Translations under genes and position numbers: made by a program
Notes under the pieces: model-generated
Databases searched by the model: none
What the model saw: only the letters and a program-made list of their open reading frames with translations
What the model was told of the DNA's origin: nothing
Part shown: one piece after another, positions 26,617-35,684 of the stretch
Layout of the letters: each line of letters starts with the position of its first letter
Position numbering within the stretch: the stretch's first letter is position 1
Source of the DNA: Clostridium sp. OS1-26
GTDB taxonomy: Bacteria; Bacillota; Clostridia; Clostridiales; Clostridiaceae
Assembly: GCF_030915445.1 (NCBI RefSeq)
Contig: NZ_CP133264.1
Span: 310,001-374,000 of the forward strand
Direction of reading: 5' to 3'
DNA length: 64,000 bases

Positions 26617-29169
26617 TTATTGACCTCCACCAAGCTGCTGTGCCAGCCACTGTGATTGAGAATTTAGTTTTTGAAGAGCTTGTTCCATAGCTGAAAATTT
26701 TTTGTAATATTGATCTTCCTTATCAGATAACTTATCTGTAAGACTCTTAATAAGATCATCTTTCTCCTGTAATTGCTTAGGTATGAGGCCTCTTGTGTCT
26801 GTTATATCTCCTTGAACTCCTGCCTTTTCTATGAGTATTCCCTTATTTCCCTGAGAATCTCTTGACATTCTTACACTATCTTGTATAATATCGCTTATTC
26901 TTTGAAATATTCCTTCTTCTGAATACCTTGTTGCTCTGTCAGTATTACTCATAGTTGGGCTATAATAAGGCTTAGAAGTAGATTTCTGTGTAAATAGTTT
27001 AGCTATTTTATCACCATCAGTTTGTAATGCCTGCTTTAACTTATCTTCATCTATTATAATTTTTCCTCTCTGAGTTGTATCATCAGATGTAGATAATCCT
27101 ATATCATATAAATTTATTCCTGCATCCTTTACTGCATCATAAAAAGCTGTTCTCATTTGTGAAGCCATATTACTAAGTGTTAAATCATTTTTTAACAAAC
27201 CTTGCTTCGCTTTATTTTCTAATTCTGTTATCTTATCTTCCTGTCCCTGATCTTTTAAAGCTTTCTTTTCATCGTCACTTAAAGGTTTGTAGCTATACTG
27301 TCTCTTTTCATCTGTCTTTGTATTTATCTTCCCTATCAAATCATTATACTTGCTTATAAAGTCCTTTATTTTGTTAAGAGTAGCATCTGTATTTGGCGCT
27401 ACATTTAATGTTGCCGTGGAATTATTAGCAGCACTAGGATCTATTTTGTAATTTACACCATCTATAGTAAAGTTATTTGAAGATTGTGTAACAGTTGTAG
27501 CTACTCCCCCTGGCTCTGTTATAGTAAAAGAACCATCAACAGCTTTTTGCACGGTTAACCCTGCTGGAGCAGCTGCATTTGTATCTACAGTTCCAGATCC
27601 AAAAAGGGTAGACATAAATGTTCCTGAGTTGTCTTGTGCCGTAAAGTTTTGAGATACTCCTGTATTTCTACTAGTTACTGTAAAGTTTCTTGTAAGTTCA
27701 CTATAAGCAATATTTACATTAGCCTTAGTAGAAATTTCAGTCATTATACTGGATATACTTCTACCACTGGCACCTATATATCCACTTGCTAATGATGAAT
27801 CTCCTGCAGCCTTTGAAAAATCATACTTAAATTCAACTCCATTAATTGTAAAATCTGCTTGTCCAGTTAAAAGATTATTAATACTATCACTTTGAGATTG
27901 GGCTAACTGAGAACCGTTAATAAAACCTAAAGTGTTTGAAGCATTACCACTTAACGTTATTTGAGCCGAAGTAGTTGAAACTAGCTGAATTTTATTACTA
28001 CCATCTATTGCAGTTCTCGCTGATATAGTGTTAACGCCTGCTGCTGTTAACTGAGTATTTATTTGTGAAATTAAGTCTGCTGTTATGTCAGCATCACTTG
28101 TCCCTAAAGCTGTATAATCCTTTGCAGCAAGAGTGATGGTAGCTCCACCTATACTAAAAGTATCATTTTTTCCTGTTATTATTTGTCTATCATAACTAAA
28201 GCCATTAGATGAAAAGTTTAATTTACTTCCTGTCGCCCCTGCTGTATCTCCGTTTCCAGTAATGGTAGGCAGTGTAGTTGATACAGCTGCACCTCCTGCG
28301 GTATAGGTTACAGTACCTGCATGAGCTGATTTATCAGAAGTATTTATAAAGCTTATAGTTTGCCCATCTGTAGACTGTGCTGCTACTCCTGTTGGAAAAG
28401 TCGTACTACCATCTGCAGACTTTAAGCCTGATATCTGACCATTTATCATTCCTGCAATATCACTAGTAGTAAAGTTTCCTTTGGCTAAAGTTATATTATA
28501 ATCTTTTCCATCCACATTAAGAGTTACAGCTTTATTTGTATCATCTATTGTTATCTTTTTATTAAATTGAATGCTTTTACCATCACTACTTATCACAGCT
28601 ACCACATTATCGCTTAATTTTCCTGTGCCTACTGCAGTGTTGCTCATTTTAGTATTTAAATCTGCAGCCATTTGTGATAAGTTTCCATAAACTTTTCCTG
28701 TATCCAAAGTAATATCATAATTTGACCCTATATTCACATGAAATGTATTATTAGTATTGTCTACAACTATTGGGAATCCAATAGTTCCGCCTTGCTCTAC
28801 ATTTATAGACTTACTTGTTATACTTGCTCCTTTTGCAACATTATTAACAGTTACGTTATAAGTACCTGTTCTTGCAGTTGAGATAGCTGTTGCATTTATC
28901 TTACTGGTAGTATCTGAACTAGTTACACTAGCTGCTGAAAATGTGTTAGAAGATAAAATATAGGTATCGCTTTTTAAAGTGTCGAAATAAGTGCTTGAAA
29001 ATGTATTTAAATTTCCAATCACCTCTCTATACAAGTCTTGCTTCCACTGTATTACTTGTCTGTCCTGTTTTACCTTATCTATCTTGGCATTCTCAGCTTT
29101 CATAAGCTTTTGAATAGTACCATCTACATCAAATCCTGAAAAACCAGTTATTCTATTTATATTACTCAA
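26617..29169 (-). CDS. fliD: Flagellar hook-associated protein 2 (filament cap)
   Basis: FliD caps the growing filament and directs flagellin insertion. The N-terminus INRITGFSGFDVDGTIQKLM and the coiled C-terminus (LQEKDDLIKSLTDKLSDKED, FSAMEQALQKLNSQSQWLAQ) are typical. At 850 residues it is longer than most family members (often 450-700); the extra length is a Thr/Ser/Asn-rich centre of about residues 100-600 with repeated ITLA and flagellar-hook-IN-like stretches. It follows fliS and is probably read from the sigma-D promoter upstream of fliS. Confidence 0.93.
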   Translation of the reverse strand: MSNINRITGFSGFDVDGTIQKLMKAENAKIDKVKQDRQVIQWKQDLYREVIGNLNTFSSTYFDTLKSDTYILSSNTFSAASVTSSDTTSKINATAISTARTGTYNVTVNNVAKGASITSKSINVEQGGTIGFPIVVDNTNNTFHVNIGSNYDITLDTGKVYGNLSQMAADLNTKMSNTAVGTGKLSDNVVAVISSDGKSIQFNKKITIDDTNKAVTLNVDGKDYNITLAKGNFTTSDIAGMINGQISGLKSADGSTTFPTGVAAQSTDGQTISFINTSDKSAHAGTVTYTAGGAAVSTTLPTITGNGDTAGATGSKLNFSSNGFSYDRQIITGKNDTFSIGGATITLAAKDYTALGTSDADITADLISQINTQLTAAGVNTISARTAIDGSNKIQLVSTTSAQITLSGNASNTLGFINGSQLAQSQSDSINNLLTGQADFTINGVEFKYDFSKAAGDSSLASGYIGASGRSISSIMTEISTKANVNIAYSELTRNFTVTSRNTGVSQNFTAQDNSGTFMSTLFGSGTVDTNAAAPAGLTVQKAVDGSFTITEPGGVATTVTQSSNNFTIDGVNYKIDPSAANNSTATLNVAPNTDATLNKIKDFISKYNDLIGKINTKTDEKRQYSYKPLSDDEKKALKDQGQEDKITELENKAKQGLLKNDLTLSNMASQMRTAFYDAVKDAGINLYDIGLSTSDDTTQRGKIIIDEDKLKQALQTDGDKIAKLFTQKSTSKPYYSPTMSNTDRATRYSEEGIFQRISDIIQDSVRMSRDSQGNKGILIEKAGVQGDITDTRGLIPKQLQEKDDLIKSLTDKLSDKEDQYYKKFSAMEQALQKLNSQSQWLAQQLGGGQ

Positions 29170-29253
29170 TTTTTAAACACTCTCCTTTCTCCTAGGACAT
29201 AAGCTATTTATAAATAGCATTTTATATTTTATAAATCAAATCTATACTTTTTC

Positions 29254-29640
29254 TTATTTTGCCTCTTTAGATATCTTATAAGCTTCATTCCACATATCTC
29301 TTACACTTTCTGCAAGAGGTATAATTTCATCCATTATCTTTACATCTTTTTTTGTATTTGCATCTCTAAGTCTTCTTATGATAAAATCATATATCCCAAG
29401 TAACTTAGATCCCCACTCTCCTGTCTGCGTTGTATCTAAAGTTAACATAAGTTCATAGAATATATCTTGAGTTTTTACTATGTTTTCATGCGCCCTAGGT
29501 ATATCTTTTTCTTCTATGGCTTGTCTTGCTATCTTTGAAAACTTAACAGCTCCATCTAAAAGCATTAATAATAATTGTTCCTTTGAAGCAAAATTTACAC
29601 TATTAGTTTTATATGCATTATATGCGTTTTGTGCATACAT
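29254..29640 (-). CDS. fliS: Flagellin export chaperone FliS
   Basis: 128 residues, normal length. The start AYNAYKTNSVNFASKEQLLL with MLLDGAVKFSKIARQAIE is the FliS signature. It binds the flagellin C-terminus in the cytoplasm to stop early polymerisation and in related bacteria also interacts with FliW. A sigma-D promoter lies about 85 bp upstream, and fliD follows. Confidence 0.95.
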   Translation of the reverse strand: MYAQNAYNAYKTNSVNFASKEQLLLMLLDGAVKFSKIARQAIEEKDIPRAHENIVKTQDIFYELMLTLDTTQTGEWGSKLLGIYDFIIRRLRDANTKKDVKIMDEIIPLAESVRDMWNEAYKISKEAK

Positions 29641-29722
29641 CTAAAACTCACTCCTTCTAATAAGAATTTAAACTGATATCTTTGGTATGACTTTTTTCTA
29701 ATTTAGTAATGCTATAAATTAA

Positions 29723-29749
29723 TTATCGTATATTTATTTCCATTATTTA
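29723..29749 (-). promoter_or_regulatory. sigma-D promoter upstream of fliS
   Basis: Minus strand TAAA (29746-29749), 15 nt, TACGATAA (29723-29730), identical in its -10 to the gmd site. Confidence 0.7.
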
Positions 29750-29813
29750 ATTTAAATTAAGAATCAAGATTTATTTCTTATCTTCAAAGTAATAAATACT
29801 AATTCTCTTTCTG

Positions 29814-30116
29814 TTATTTTTTTACATCTATCATATAACCTCTAACTTCATTCTCAGATAAGCCTTCTTTTTCTTCCTTATAAACCGAAACCTCTACTTC
29901 TTCAACTTTTACTGCATCTACAGAAAAAATTTTTTCTTTTCTCTTATCTTTTTGTTTTTCAAGCTCGGAACTAAAATCTTCTCCATTTCTATTTTTTTTA
30001 TTTTCATTATCCTTATTTGTAACTATACCACTCTTAGTGTGAATCTTACCAGAACTTGTGGTTTCTTTAACTCTTTGGCGTACTTCAGGGTCTATTTTAT
30101 TTAATCTAAATTCCAT
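29814..30116 (-). CDS. Hypothetical protein in the flagellar cluster
   Basis: A 100-residue, highly charged protein, Lys/Glu-rich in the middle (KNRNGEDFSSELEKQKDKRK). I do not recognise a family. No signal peptide, membrane segment or Cys is present. It lies between flaG and fliS, with AAGGGGG before the ATG. Its low-complexity, probably disordered nature recalls small flagellar adaptor or anti-sigma-like proteins, but nothing in the sequence proves this. Confidence 0.65.
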   Translation of the reverse strand: MEFRLNKIDPEVRQRVKETTSSGKIHTKSGIVTNKDNENKKNRNGEDFSSELEKQKDKRKEKIFSVDAVKVEEVEVSVYKEEKEGLSENEVRGYMIDVKK

Positions 30117-30136
30117 AGAATCATCCCCCTTTTAAT

Positions 30137-30184
30137 AATTGAAACTTGACAATCGAGGCTACTCTTCTTTGTCAAGTTTCAATT
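30137..30184. repeat. Inverted repeat between flaG and the 100-residue gene
   Basis: Perfect 16-bp arms (AATTGAAACTTGACAA and its complement) around a 16-nt loop. There is no clear T tract on the minus strand, so it may be an attenuator, an RNA processing site or a remnant of a small repeat element rather than a plain terminator. Its right arm ends 3 bp before the flaG stop. Confidence 0.75.
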
Positions 30185-30187
30185 AAA

Positions 30188-30550
30188 TTAAGCTTTTTGA
30201 TCTACAAATACTCCCGCTAGTTCACATAATTTGTCTATCATGTCTATAATTTTTTTAGGTGGTATTTCCCTTATTACTTCCTTTGTTTTACTATTTACTA
30301 TTCTTATTGTTATATCTTTAAATTTTCCGTATACTTCATATTCCACATAAGTAGACTTATCTTCCATTAGTTTATTAAATTTATCTACTGATTTTTTTAC
30401 CTCTTCTTCACTTATATTTTTATCCTGTACGCCTATTCCTTCTGAACTTTCAATATTTTTAGTACTAGGATTCAAGTTAACATATTCATTTTGCTGCAGG
30501 AAATCCACTTCATTTATTTGTCTTCCTTGACCTAAATTTTTTACTTCCAT
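30188..30550 (-). CDS. flaG: FlaG family protein
   Basis: 120 residues. The first 60 are variable and polar; the C-terminal part (YEVYGKFKDITIRIVNSKTK then EVIREIPPKKIIDMIDKLCE) is the FlaG domain. FlaG affects filament length in several bacteria. It follows csrA by 26 bp in the fliW-csrA-flaG order. Confidence 0.88.
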   Translation of the reverse strand: MEVKNLGQGRQINEVDFLQQNEYVNLNPSTKNIESSEGIGVQDKNISEEEVKKSVDKFNKLMEDKSTYVEYEVYGKFKDITIRIVNSKTKEVIREIPPKKIIDMIDKLCELAGVFVDQKA

Positions 30551-30576
30551 GCTTTACTCCACCTTTAAATATATTT

Positions 30577-30786
30577 TTATATATTTTTAAGCAACGAGAT
30601 ATCTGAAGCTACTGCATTTTTATTTTCCTCTACAACTTCCTTATACAATTCTTTTCTAAGGATAGTTACATTTTTAGGTGCATTAATTGAAAGTTTTACA
30701 GATCCATCGTCTACTTTAACCACTGTAATCTCTATGTTATCTCCGATTAATAAGGACTCACCTTTTTTTCTGCTAATTACTAACAT
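30577..30786 (-). CDS. csrA: Carbon storage regulator / translational repressor CsrA
   Basis: 69 residues. [20 protein letters not shown] is the classic first part, and [20 protein letters not shown] holds the RNA-binding strand and helix. In Gram-positive bacteria it represses flagellin translation and is held off by FliW. Targets with GGA motifs are visible in the flagellin leader of this window. It lies directly after fliW. Confidence 0.96.
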   Translation of the reverse strand: MLVISRKKGESLLIGDNIEITVVKVDDGSVKLSINAPKNVTILRKELYKEVVEENKNAVASDISLLKNI

Positions 30787-30838
30787 TTAATCATCTCCTT
30801 AGCAGGTCTAATGCCTCCAATATATAATTATTAAATAA

Positions 30839-31264
30839 TTATGTACCAAACAACGGATGTTTAATAGCATAATTAGGGCTATCTAGTATTATTTGTTCCC
30901 CTAATTTCTTGTTTATATTAATTACAATTGGAGCTTTTAAATTTATTGTTATATCTTCAATTTTTGAATTTAATGTTACCGTATTTAAAACAAGTACTTC
31001 CTCATGTCCTTCTACTTCAAGCTCCCTCATTTTTTCTTCATTTAAATCAAACTCGTAATCTTTAATGAAAAGGAAGGGCGAAACTACTACAATGCCTAAC
31101 CCCTCGTCTTCTATAGAATGGAGTATGCTAAATACTTCATTTTCTTCTGCTGGAAACAAAATAAACTTTTTTGCTTTCTCAAAACCTGGCATTCCTTTTT
31201 CAAATTTTATTATGTCTTTTTCTTCATACTCCCTTACACCATGATACTTTGTATTTAATTTCAT
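30839..31264 (-). CDS. fliW: Flagellar assembly factor FliW
   Basis: Protein antagonist of CsrA that also binds flagellin. The ATG at 31264 (MKLNTKYHG) is chosen because AGGGG lies 9 nt upstream, giving 141 residues; a longer start at 31333 has no ribosome site. Conserved stretches include [20 protein letters not shown] and [14 protein letters not shown] [16 protein letters not shown]. It precedes csrA. The flagellin-FliW-CsrA switch appears complete here. Confidence 0.93.
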   Translation of the reverse strand: MKLNTKYHGVREYEEKDIIKFEKGMPGFEKAKKFILFPAEENEVFSILHSIEDEGLGIVVVSPFLFIKDYEFDLNEEKMRELEVEGHEEVLVLNTVTLNSKIEDITINLKAPIVININKKLGEQIILDSPNYAIKHPLFGT

Positions 31265-31282
31265 ACTTAACAACCCCTTTTT

Positions 31283-31302
31283 CAGTTGACAGTTGAGAAT
31301 TG
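31283..31302. repeat. Copy of a dispersed AGTTGAnA-type intergenic repeat
   Basis: CAGTTGACAGTTGAGAATTG between flgL and fliW. Related sequences occur at 35141-35150 and, reversed, at 51645-51668. It is a short AT-rich dispersed repeat with no coding capacity. Confidence 0.5.
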
Positions 31303-31348
31303 ATAATGAGAAATAAACCATTAGGCTCCCCACTATCCTTCTATTTGC

Positions 31349-32689
31349 TTATCTTATATAGTCCATAAGTGTTGGTTGAATCACTTTAGCACTAGTTTGT
31401 AATGACGCTAAATATACCGTCTGCATTACTGCAAATTCCATAGTCTTTTCAGTTATATCTATATCCTCTGTTTTTGAAAGTATATCTGTCATATCGTAAT
31501 TTGACTGTTCATTTTGATCTTTAGCACTATCCATTCTATTTTGCATAGCACCAACCTCCGAACGAACTTTTAATATTTGTGCCATTGCATCACTTACGTC
31601 TTTTAAATCCTGATTGGTTAGGTTTGTTACAGCATTCGGATCACTTGCATTACCAGTATCATCTTTACCATCTAGATGATTTACTATTCTTTGAAGAAGA
31701 TTTCTTATATCATCTTCACTTCCATCCTTTTTCGTATAGCTTATAACACTCTCTGCAGAAATATTATACTTTACTAATACCCCTTGAGAAATTTCTGTTT
31801 GTCTGTTTGATTTTATCGCTCCCAATTGAATTGCATCTTGTGAAGCTGGGTCAGTACTATTAGGATCTAATTCTGTTCCGTCTGCTTTTAGATATACAAG
31901 TTTTGTATTGCCTGATGACTCACAATCAAAGGTATAAGTAGTTCTCTGTGTAGGATCCGTAGCATTGACCTTGTTTCCCATATCTGGTGGTATTGTGAAA
32001 GTTAATCCATTTCCTATATCAAATGTTCCATCACTTTTAACACTTGGTGTAGATGCTAGGTTATAAGTAGTCCCTCCGTCTGTGCTTTTTAAAACATTTA
32101 TCTTTGTAACCTTCGGTGGAGTAGAAGAATCTACAGCTGCTGCTTCTATCTTAAAGGTTACTTTTCCAGAACCATAAAAAGTTCCTGATACGCTAGCGTC
32201 GCCTCCAGTAGTAACCTTTGTTACTGAACCAACCTTAGAATTTGTTACAGCATCTACAGGTTTTGAAGTAGCTCTTATTCCACCAAATATATACTCACCA
32301 TCAAAGCTTGTGTTTAATATTTGAGAAATCTGTCCTACTCTTTGGTTTAGTTCGTCTTTTATCTTAGCTCTTTCTTCTGATCCATAAGCTGCATTTCCTG
32401 CAGAAACTAATCTTTCTCTTATTGACTGAAATACATTCCCTAACTGCCCTAGTGCTGTGTCCGTAGTATCCATCCAATTTATTGTATTAGTTATATTTTT
32501 ATTATATTGCTGATTTGCACCTATTGCTGTATGCATCTGCATTGATCTTGCCACGTTAAATGGATCATCAGAAGGTTTTGCAAAGTTTTTTCCTGATGTC
32601 ATTTGTTTCTGAAGAGTTTGTAAACTCTGCAAGTTTCTATTCATATCACTTAAAAAGTTATTTGAAAGCATCTTGTTAGTTACACGCAA
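31349..32689 (-). CDS. flgL: Flagellar hook-associated protein 3
   Basis: Junction protein between hook and filament, 446 residues. The N-terminus RVTNKMLSNNFLSDMNRNLQ and C-terminus (VMQTVYLASLQTSAKVIQPT) match flagellin-like D0 helices of FlgL. The start is TTG at 32689, with AGAGGTG 7 nt upstream. The centre (150-300) is variable. It follows flgK by 14 bp. Confidence 0.94.
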   Translation of the reverse strand: MRVTNKMLSNNFLSDMNRNLQSLQTLQKQMTSGKNFAKPSDDPFNVARSMQMHTAIGANQQYNKNITNTINWMDTTDTALGQLGNVFQSIRERLVSAGNAAYGSEERAKIKDELNQRVGQISQILNTSFDGEYIFGGIRATSKPVDAVTNSKVGSVTKVTTGGDASVSGTFYGSGKVTFKIEAAAVDSSTPPKVTKINVLKSTDGGTTYNLASTPSVKSDGTFDIGNGLTFTIPPDMGNKVNATDPTQRTTYTFDCESSGNTKLVYLKADGTELDPNSTDPASQDAIQLGAIKSNRQTEISQGVLVKYNISAESVISYTKKDGSEDDIRNLLQRIVNHLDGKDDTGNASDPNAVTNLTNQDLKDVSDAMAQILKVRSEVGAMQNRMDSAKDQNEQSNYDMTDILSKTEDIDITEKTMEFAVMQTVYLASLQTSAKVIQPTLMDYIR

Positions 32690-32703
32690 TTTTTATCACC
32701 TCT

Positions 32704-34635
32704 TTATTTCTTTAGTCCGTTAACCACAACATCCAGTAGCTCATCTACTGTTGATATAATCTTTGCATTTGCTTGATAACAGTGCTGAAACTGAACAAGA
32801 TTTGCCATTTCTTCATCAAGAGACACTCCTGATACAGAATCTTTTGATTCCTGAAAGCTTGAAAGAAGTTTAGCTTGATTTGTTACCATTCTTTTAGCTT
32901 CTTGTTCCTGTATACCAAGTCTATTTACCGTATCTTTAAAATAACTGTCTAATGTCATGCCGCCAGTAACATTTGTAACTACAGATATATTTAACTTTGG
33001 ATCTTTATTAAAGTTATCTTTCAAAAAATCCGTTCTTGTAGTATCAGAACTTATATCTTGTATTTTCATCAAACTATCTCTAAGCATTTCAACAGCTAAA
33101 GCTCTTGTTCCATCACTTTCTCCTATTGGGTTACCGCTAGCATCGTATTGTGCTGCGGATTTTATAAGCATAGGATTTTTTAATATTGCATCATTTACTG
33201 TAATATTTGCAGCAGTAATCTCTTTTTCTGCTGAAGTTATTTTACTAGCATCGGTTCCAGTATAAACTCCATTTTTTGCAGCATCTGCATTTACAAAAAA
33301 GTTATTTATATCCGTAGCAGTATCCACTGATGGATCTAAGCTTTGACTCATTATAGAATTTACAGAAAGCGCTAGGGCTTTTGCGAATTTATTTAGTTGA
33401 CCTTCATAGGTATCTACATCTTTCTGAACTGACATATACCCTTTTAATTCACCGGATGGAGCCTTAAATAATGCTAAATTTTCAAAATCTACTGCTAGTG
33501 GTGTATCTGAATTAACTAAGTTATCTGCATCTTTAATACTAGCTACGTTTCCCTTACCGTCAGTCTTTAATGCCACTCCATTGTTGTTAGCCCAAAGAAC
33601 TCTGCATTCACTCAGCTGCTTAAATTTATCTTCAGCACTCACATAGCCTGGATCTCCTTTGGCACCAGTATCATTAATATTAACCTTTATTGTTACTTTA
33701 TTGGCATCTGTAGTCTTATCACCATTTTTATAATAGGTAACTGTATAACTCCCAGGACCATCAAACTTTTCTTCTGACGATCCGTCCTTAATAATACTGT
33801 CTATAGATGAGAATCTGCAAGTATCCTCAGGATTAGTAGACTGCACTAAATTTAATATTCCTTTGGGTCCTGTTGGTGCAGTTCCATTGTCTCCTGCATC
33901 AGCATACTTGGATTCATTAGATGTAGTTACATCATAGCCATCAAAGGCTCTTTTATCTATCTTAATTCCAAACTTAGAACTTAATTGATCTAGTAAAAGA
34001 TCTCTTCTGTCCATTAAATCATTGGGATTATTTCCTGCTACCTTAACTTGTGCTATTTGCTGATTTATTTGATTTACCTGTTTTAGTATGCTATTTATAT
34101 CAAATACAGTATCCTTGATAACTGTCTGAGTATTCTTTTTAAGGCTTTCAAGCTCTGTATAGGTATGATTTAATTCATTAGCAAGTGCTAGTGATTGCTG
34201 TGCTACTATCGACTTTGCATTAGATTTACTTGCAGAGGTTCCTAGAGTATTCCATGAATCAAAAAACTTACCAATTAAGCTAGATATACCTGTGTCTGTT
34301 GGCTCATTCATTATATTTTCTATTTCGCTCAAGAACTTGTCTCTACCTGAAAACTGACCATTTACTCCCATTTCTACTCTTACCTGATAGTCAAGAAAAC
34401 TATCTCTTATTCTGTCAACAGATTTAACATCAACTCCTGTACCCATTTGTCCTGGGCCTACTGCATTGTTTATACTAGGCATAGGAAAAGGTCTAGAGGT
34501 TTGAAGGGTAACCCTTTGTCTTGAGTATCCCTCTGTATTAGCATTCGCTATATTGTGAGAGGTTGTATCTATTGCTTTTTGCTGAGCAAATAATCCTCTG
34601 GTTGCTATATTAAAAGTTCCAAATAAACCGGACAT
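32704..34635 (-). CDS. flgK: Flagellar hook-associated protein 1
   Basis: 643 residues. FGTFNIATRGLFAQQKAIDT with SHNIANANTEGYSRQRVTLQ is the rod/hook N-terminal signature, and the C-terminus SLDEEMANLVQFQHCYQANA matches the family. It forms the first hook-filament junction ring. The middle has hook-type domains and a variable region of about 230-360. Confidence 0.96.
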   Translation of the reverse strand: MSGLFGTFNIATRGLFAQQKAIDTTSHNIANANTEGYSRQRVTLQTSRPFPMPSINNAVGPGQMGTGVDVKSVDRIRDSFLDYQVRVEMGVNGQFSGRDKFLSEIENIMNEPTDTGISSLIGKFFDSWNTLGTSASKSNAKSIVAQQSLALANELNHTYTELESLKKNTQTVIKDTVFDINSILKQVNQINQQIAQVKVAGNNPNDLMDRRDLLLDQLSSKFGIKIDKRAFDGYDVTTSNESKYADAGDNGTAPTGPKGILNLVQSTNPEDTCRFSSIDSIIKDGSSEEKFDGPGSYTVTYYKNGDKTTDANKVTIKVNINDTGAKGDPGYVSAEDKFKQLSECRVLWANNNGVALKTDGKGNVASIKDADNLVNSDTPLAVDFENLALFKAPSGELKGYMSVQKDVDTYEGQLNKFAKALALSVNSIMSQSLDPSVDTATDINNFFVNADAAKNGVYTGTDASKITSAEKEITAANITVNDAILKNPMLIKSAAQYDASGNPIGESDGTRALAVEMLRDSLMKIQDISSDTTRTDFLKDNFNKDPKLNISVVTNVTGGMTLDSYFKDTVNRLGIQEQEAKRMVTNQAKLLSSFQESKDSVSGVSLDEEMANLVQFQHCYQANAKIISTVDELLDVVVNGLKK

Positions 34636-34709
34636 TCTATCACTCCTCGTATTTTTGTTTCAAATTATATATAATATAAGTTTTTAACTCAGAAAGCTCA
34701 CTTTCTAAC

Positions 34710-35117
34710 TTACTTACGTTTTCCATAAGAATTATAGGTCTTTGGACCTTTGTCAGGGTTTAGGACACTAAGCATCTGCGTTGTAAATCCTAAACCCTGC
34801 CTTATCAACATATCATTTGTGTCCTTTTGTAGTTGTATTTCTTCTAAAAGTCTTACTATATTTCTGTAGTTATTCTCTAACTCTTCATCCTTTGCTTGCT
34901 CTATGATTTTACTCATAGCCTCACCGTCAGTTAACTTCCTTCTTTCCATCTCTAAATGAGCTACTTCTATACTGCACTCATGAAGCTTATGTGATACCTT
35001 ATCTAAGGAAAACATATCTCTTTTTGTAAGGTATTCAAACTGCTCATCTAATACTTCAAGCAATATTTTTAATGCTTTATGCTCTTCTAATATTATTTTG
35101 TTTAACTCAGCAGTCAT
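34710..35117 (-). CDS. flgN: FlgN family export chaperone
   Basis: 135 residues, all-helical, with a long coiled coil (EEHKALKILLEVLDEQFEYL, SIEVAHLEMERRKLTDGEAM). It is placed between flgM and flgK, the usual position for the chaperone of FlgK and FlgL. The sequence agrees with the FlgN profile by eye. Confidence 0.85.
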   Translation of the reverse strand: MTAELNKIILEEHKALKILLEVLDEQFEYLTKRDMFSLDKVSHKLHECSIEVAHLEMERRKLTDGEAMSKIIEQAKDEELENNYRNIVRLLEEIQLQKDTNDMLIRQGLGFTTQMLSVLNPDKGPKTYNSYGKRK

Positions 35118-35140
35118 TATACACCTCCAACTCTTTTTTT

Positions 35141-35150
35141 AGTTGACAAT
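35141..35150. repeat. Short copy of the dispersed AGTTGACA repeat
   Basis: AGTTGACAAT in the flgM-flgN gap, a shorter relative of the 31.28 kb and 51.65 kb copies. Confidence 0.3.
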
Positions 35151-35189
35151 GGACGATTTTTACACTCTCAGTTATCTACTCTATATAAT

Positions 35190-35456
35190 CTACTTCTTCA
35201 TTTCCTCAATAATTTTTGCTGCTACAAGTTTTGAATCTCTTTTATAAGTACCACTTGCTATTTCGTTTTTTATCTTTTCTATTTTTTCCTTTGAATTTAC
35301 CAAGTTACCATCTGGTGAATATGTGCTTAAACTCTTTCCTAAAGATGATATCTGTATTGAATCACTTTTCTTTATTTCACCTTTTTTCTCCACGCTCTGC
35401 TTTGCATTTGAGTAAAGCTTTATCATTTTACTTGGATCAACTCCATTGATCTTCAT
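35190..35456 (-). CDS. flgM: Anti-sigma-D factor FlgM
   Basis: 88 residues. The C-terminal helices (EKIEKIKNEIASGTYKRDSK then LVAAKIIEEMKK) carry the sigma-28-binding signature. It holds sigma-D inactive until hook completion, then is exported. It has its own sigma-D promoter about 55 bp upstream, so it is under feedback control, and it leads the flgM-flgN-flgK-flgL group. Confidence 0.92.
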   Translation of the reverse strand: MKINGVDPSKMIKLYSNAKQSVEKKGEIKKSDSIQISSLGKSLSTYSPDGNLVNSKEKIEKIKNEIASGTYKRDSKLVAAKIIEEMKK

Positions 35457-35510
35457 ATCAATACACTCCTAACGTCTTTTAACCAACTTATTCTCTTCTT
35501 ATTATTAGTA

Positions 35511-35537
35511 TTATCGAATATATATATATAATATTTA
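35511..35537 (-). promoter_or_regulatory. sigma-D promoter of flgM
   Basis: Minus strand TAAA (35534-35537), 15 nt (mostly TA repeats), TTCGATAA (35511-35518). Confidence 0.7.
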
Positions 35538-35654
35538 TACCTTAAAAACAAAAGAAAACAGGCTATTTTTTGCTTAAAATCCCTGATTTTTGCCTATTTT
35601 AATATTTGCATTAGTTTGATTAAAATAATTAATTAATATCTAATAAAGAATAGT

Positions 35655-35684
35655 AAAAAACAGCCCAATTTAAGGCTGTTTTAT
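35655..35684 (-). terminator. Rho-independent terminator of fliY
   Basis: Minus-strand AAACAGCC stem pairs with GGCTGTTT around TTAAATTG-type loop sequence, followed by TTTTTT. It overlaps the fliY stop codon and separates fliM-fliY from the sigma-D-driven flgM group. Confidence 0.88.
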
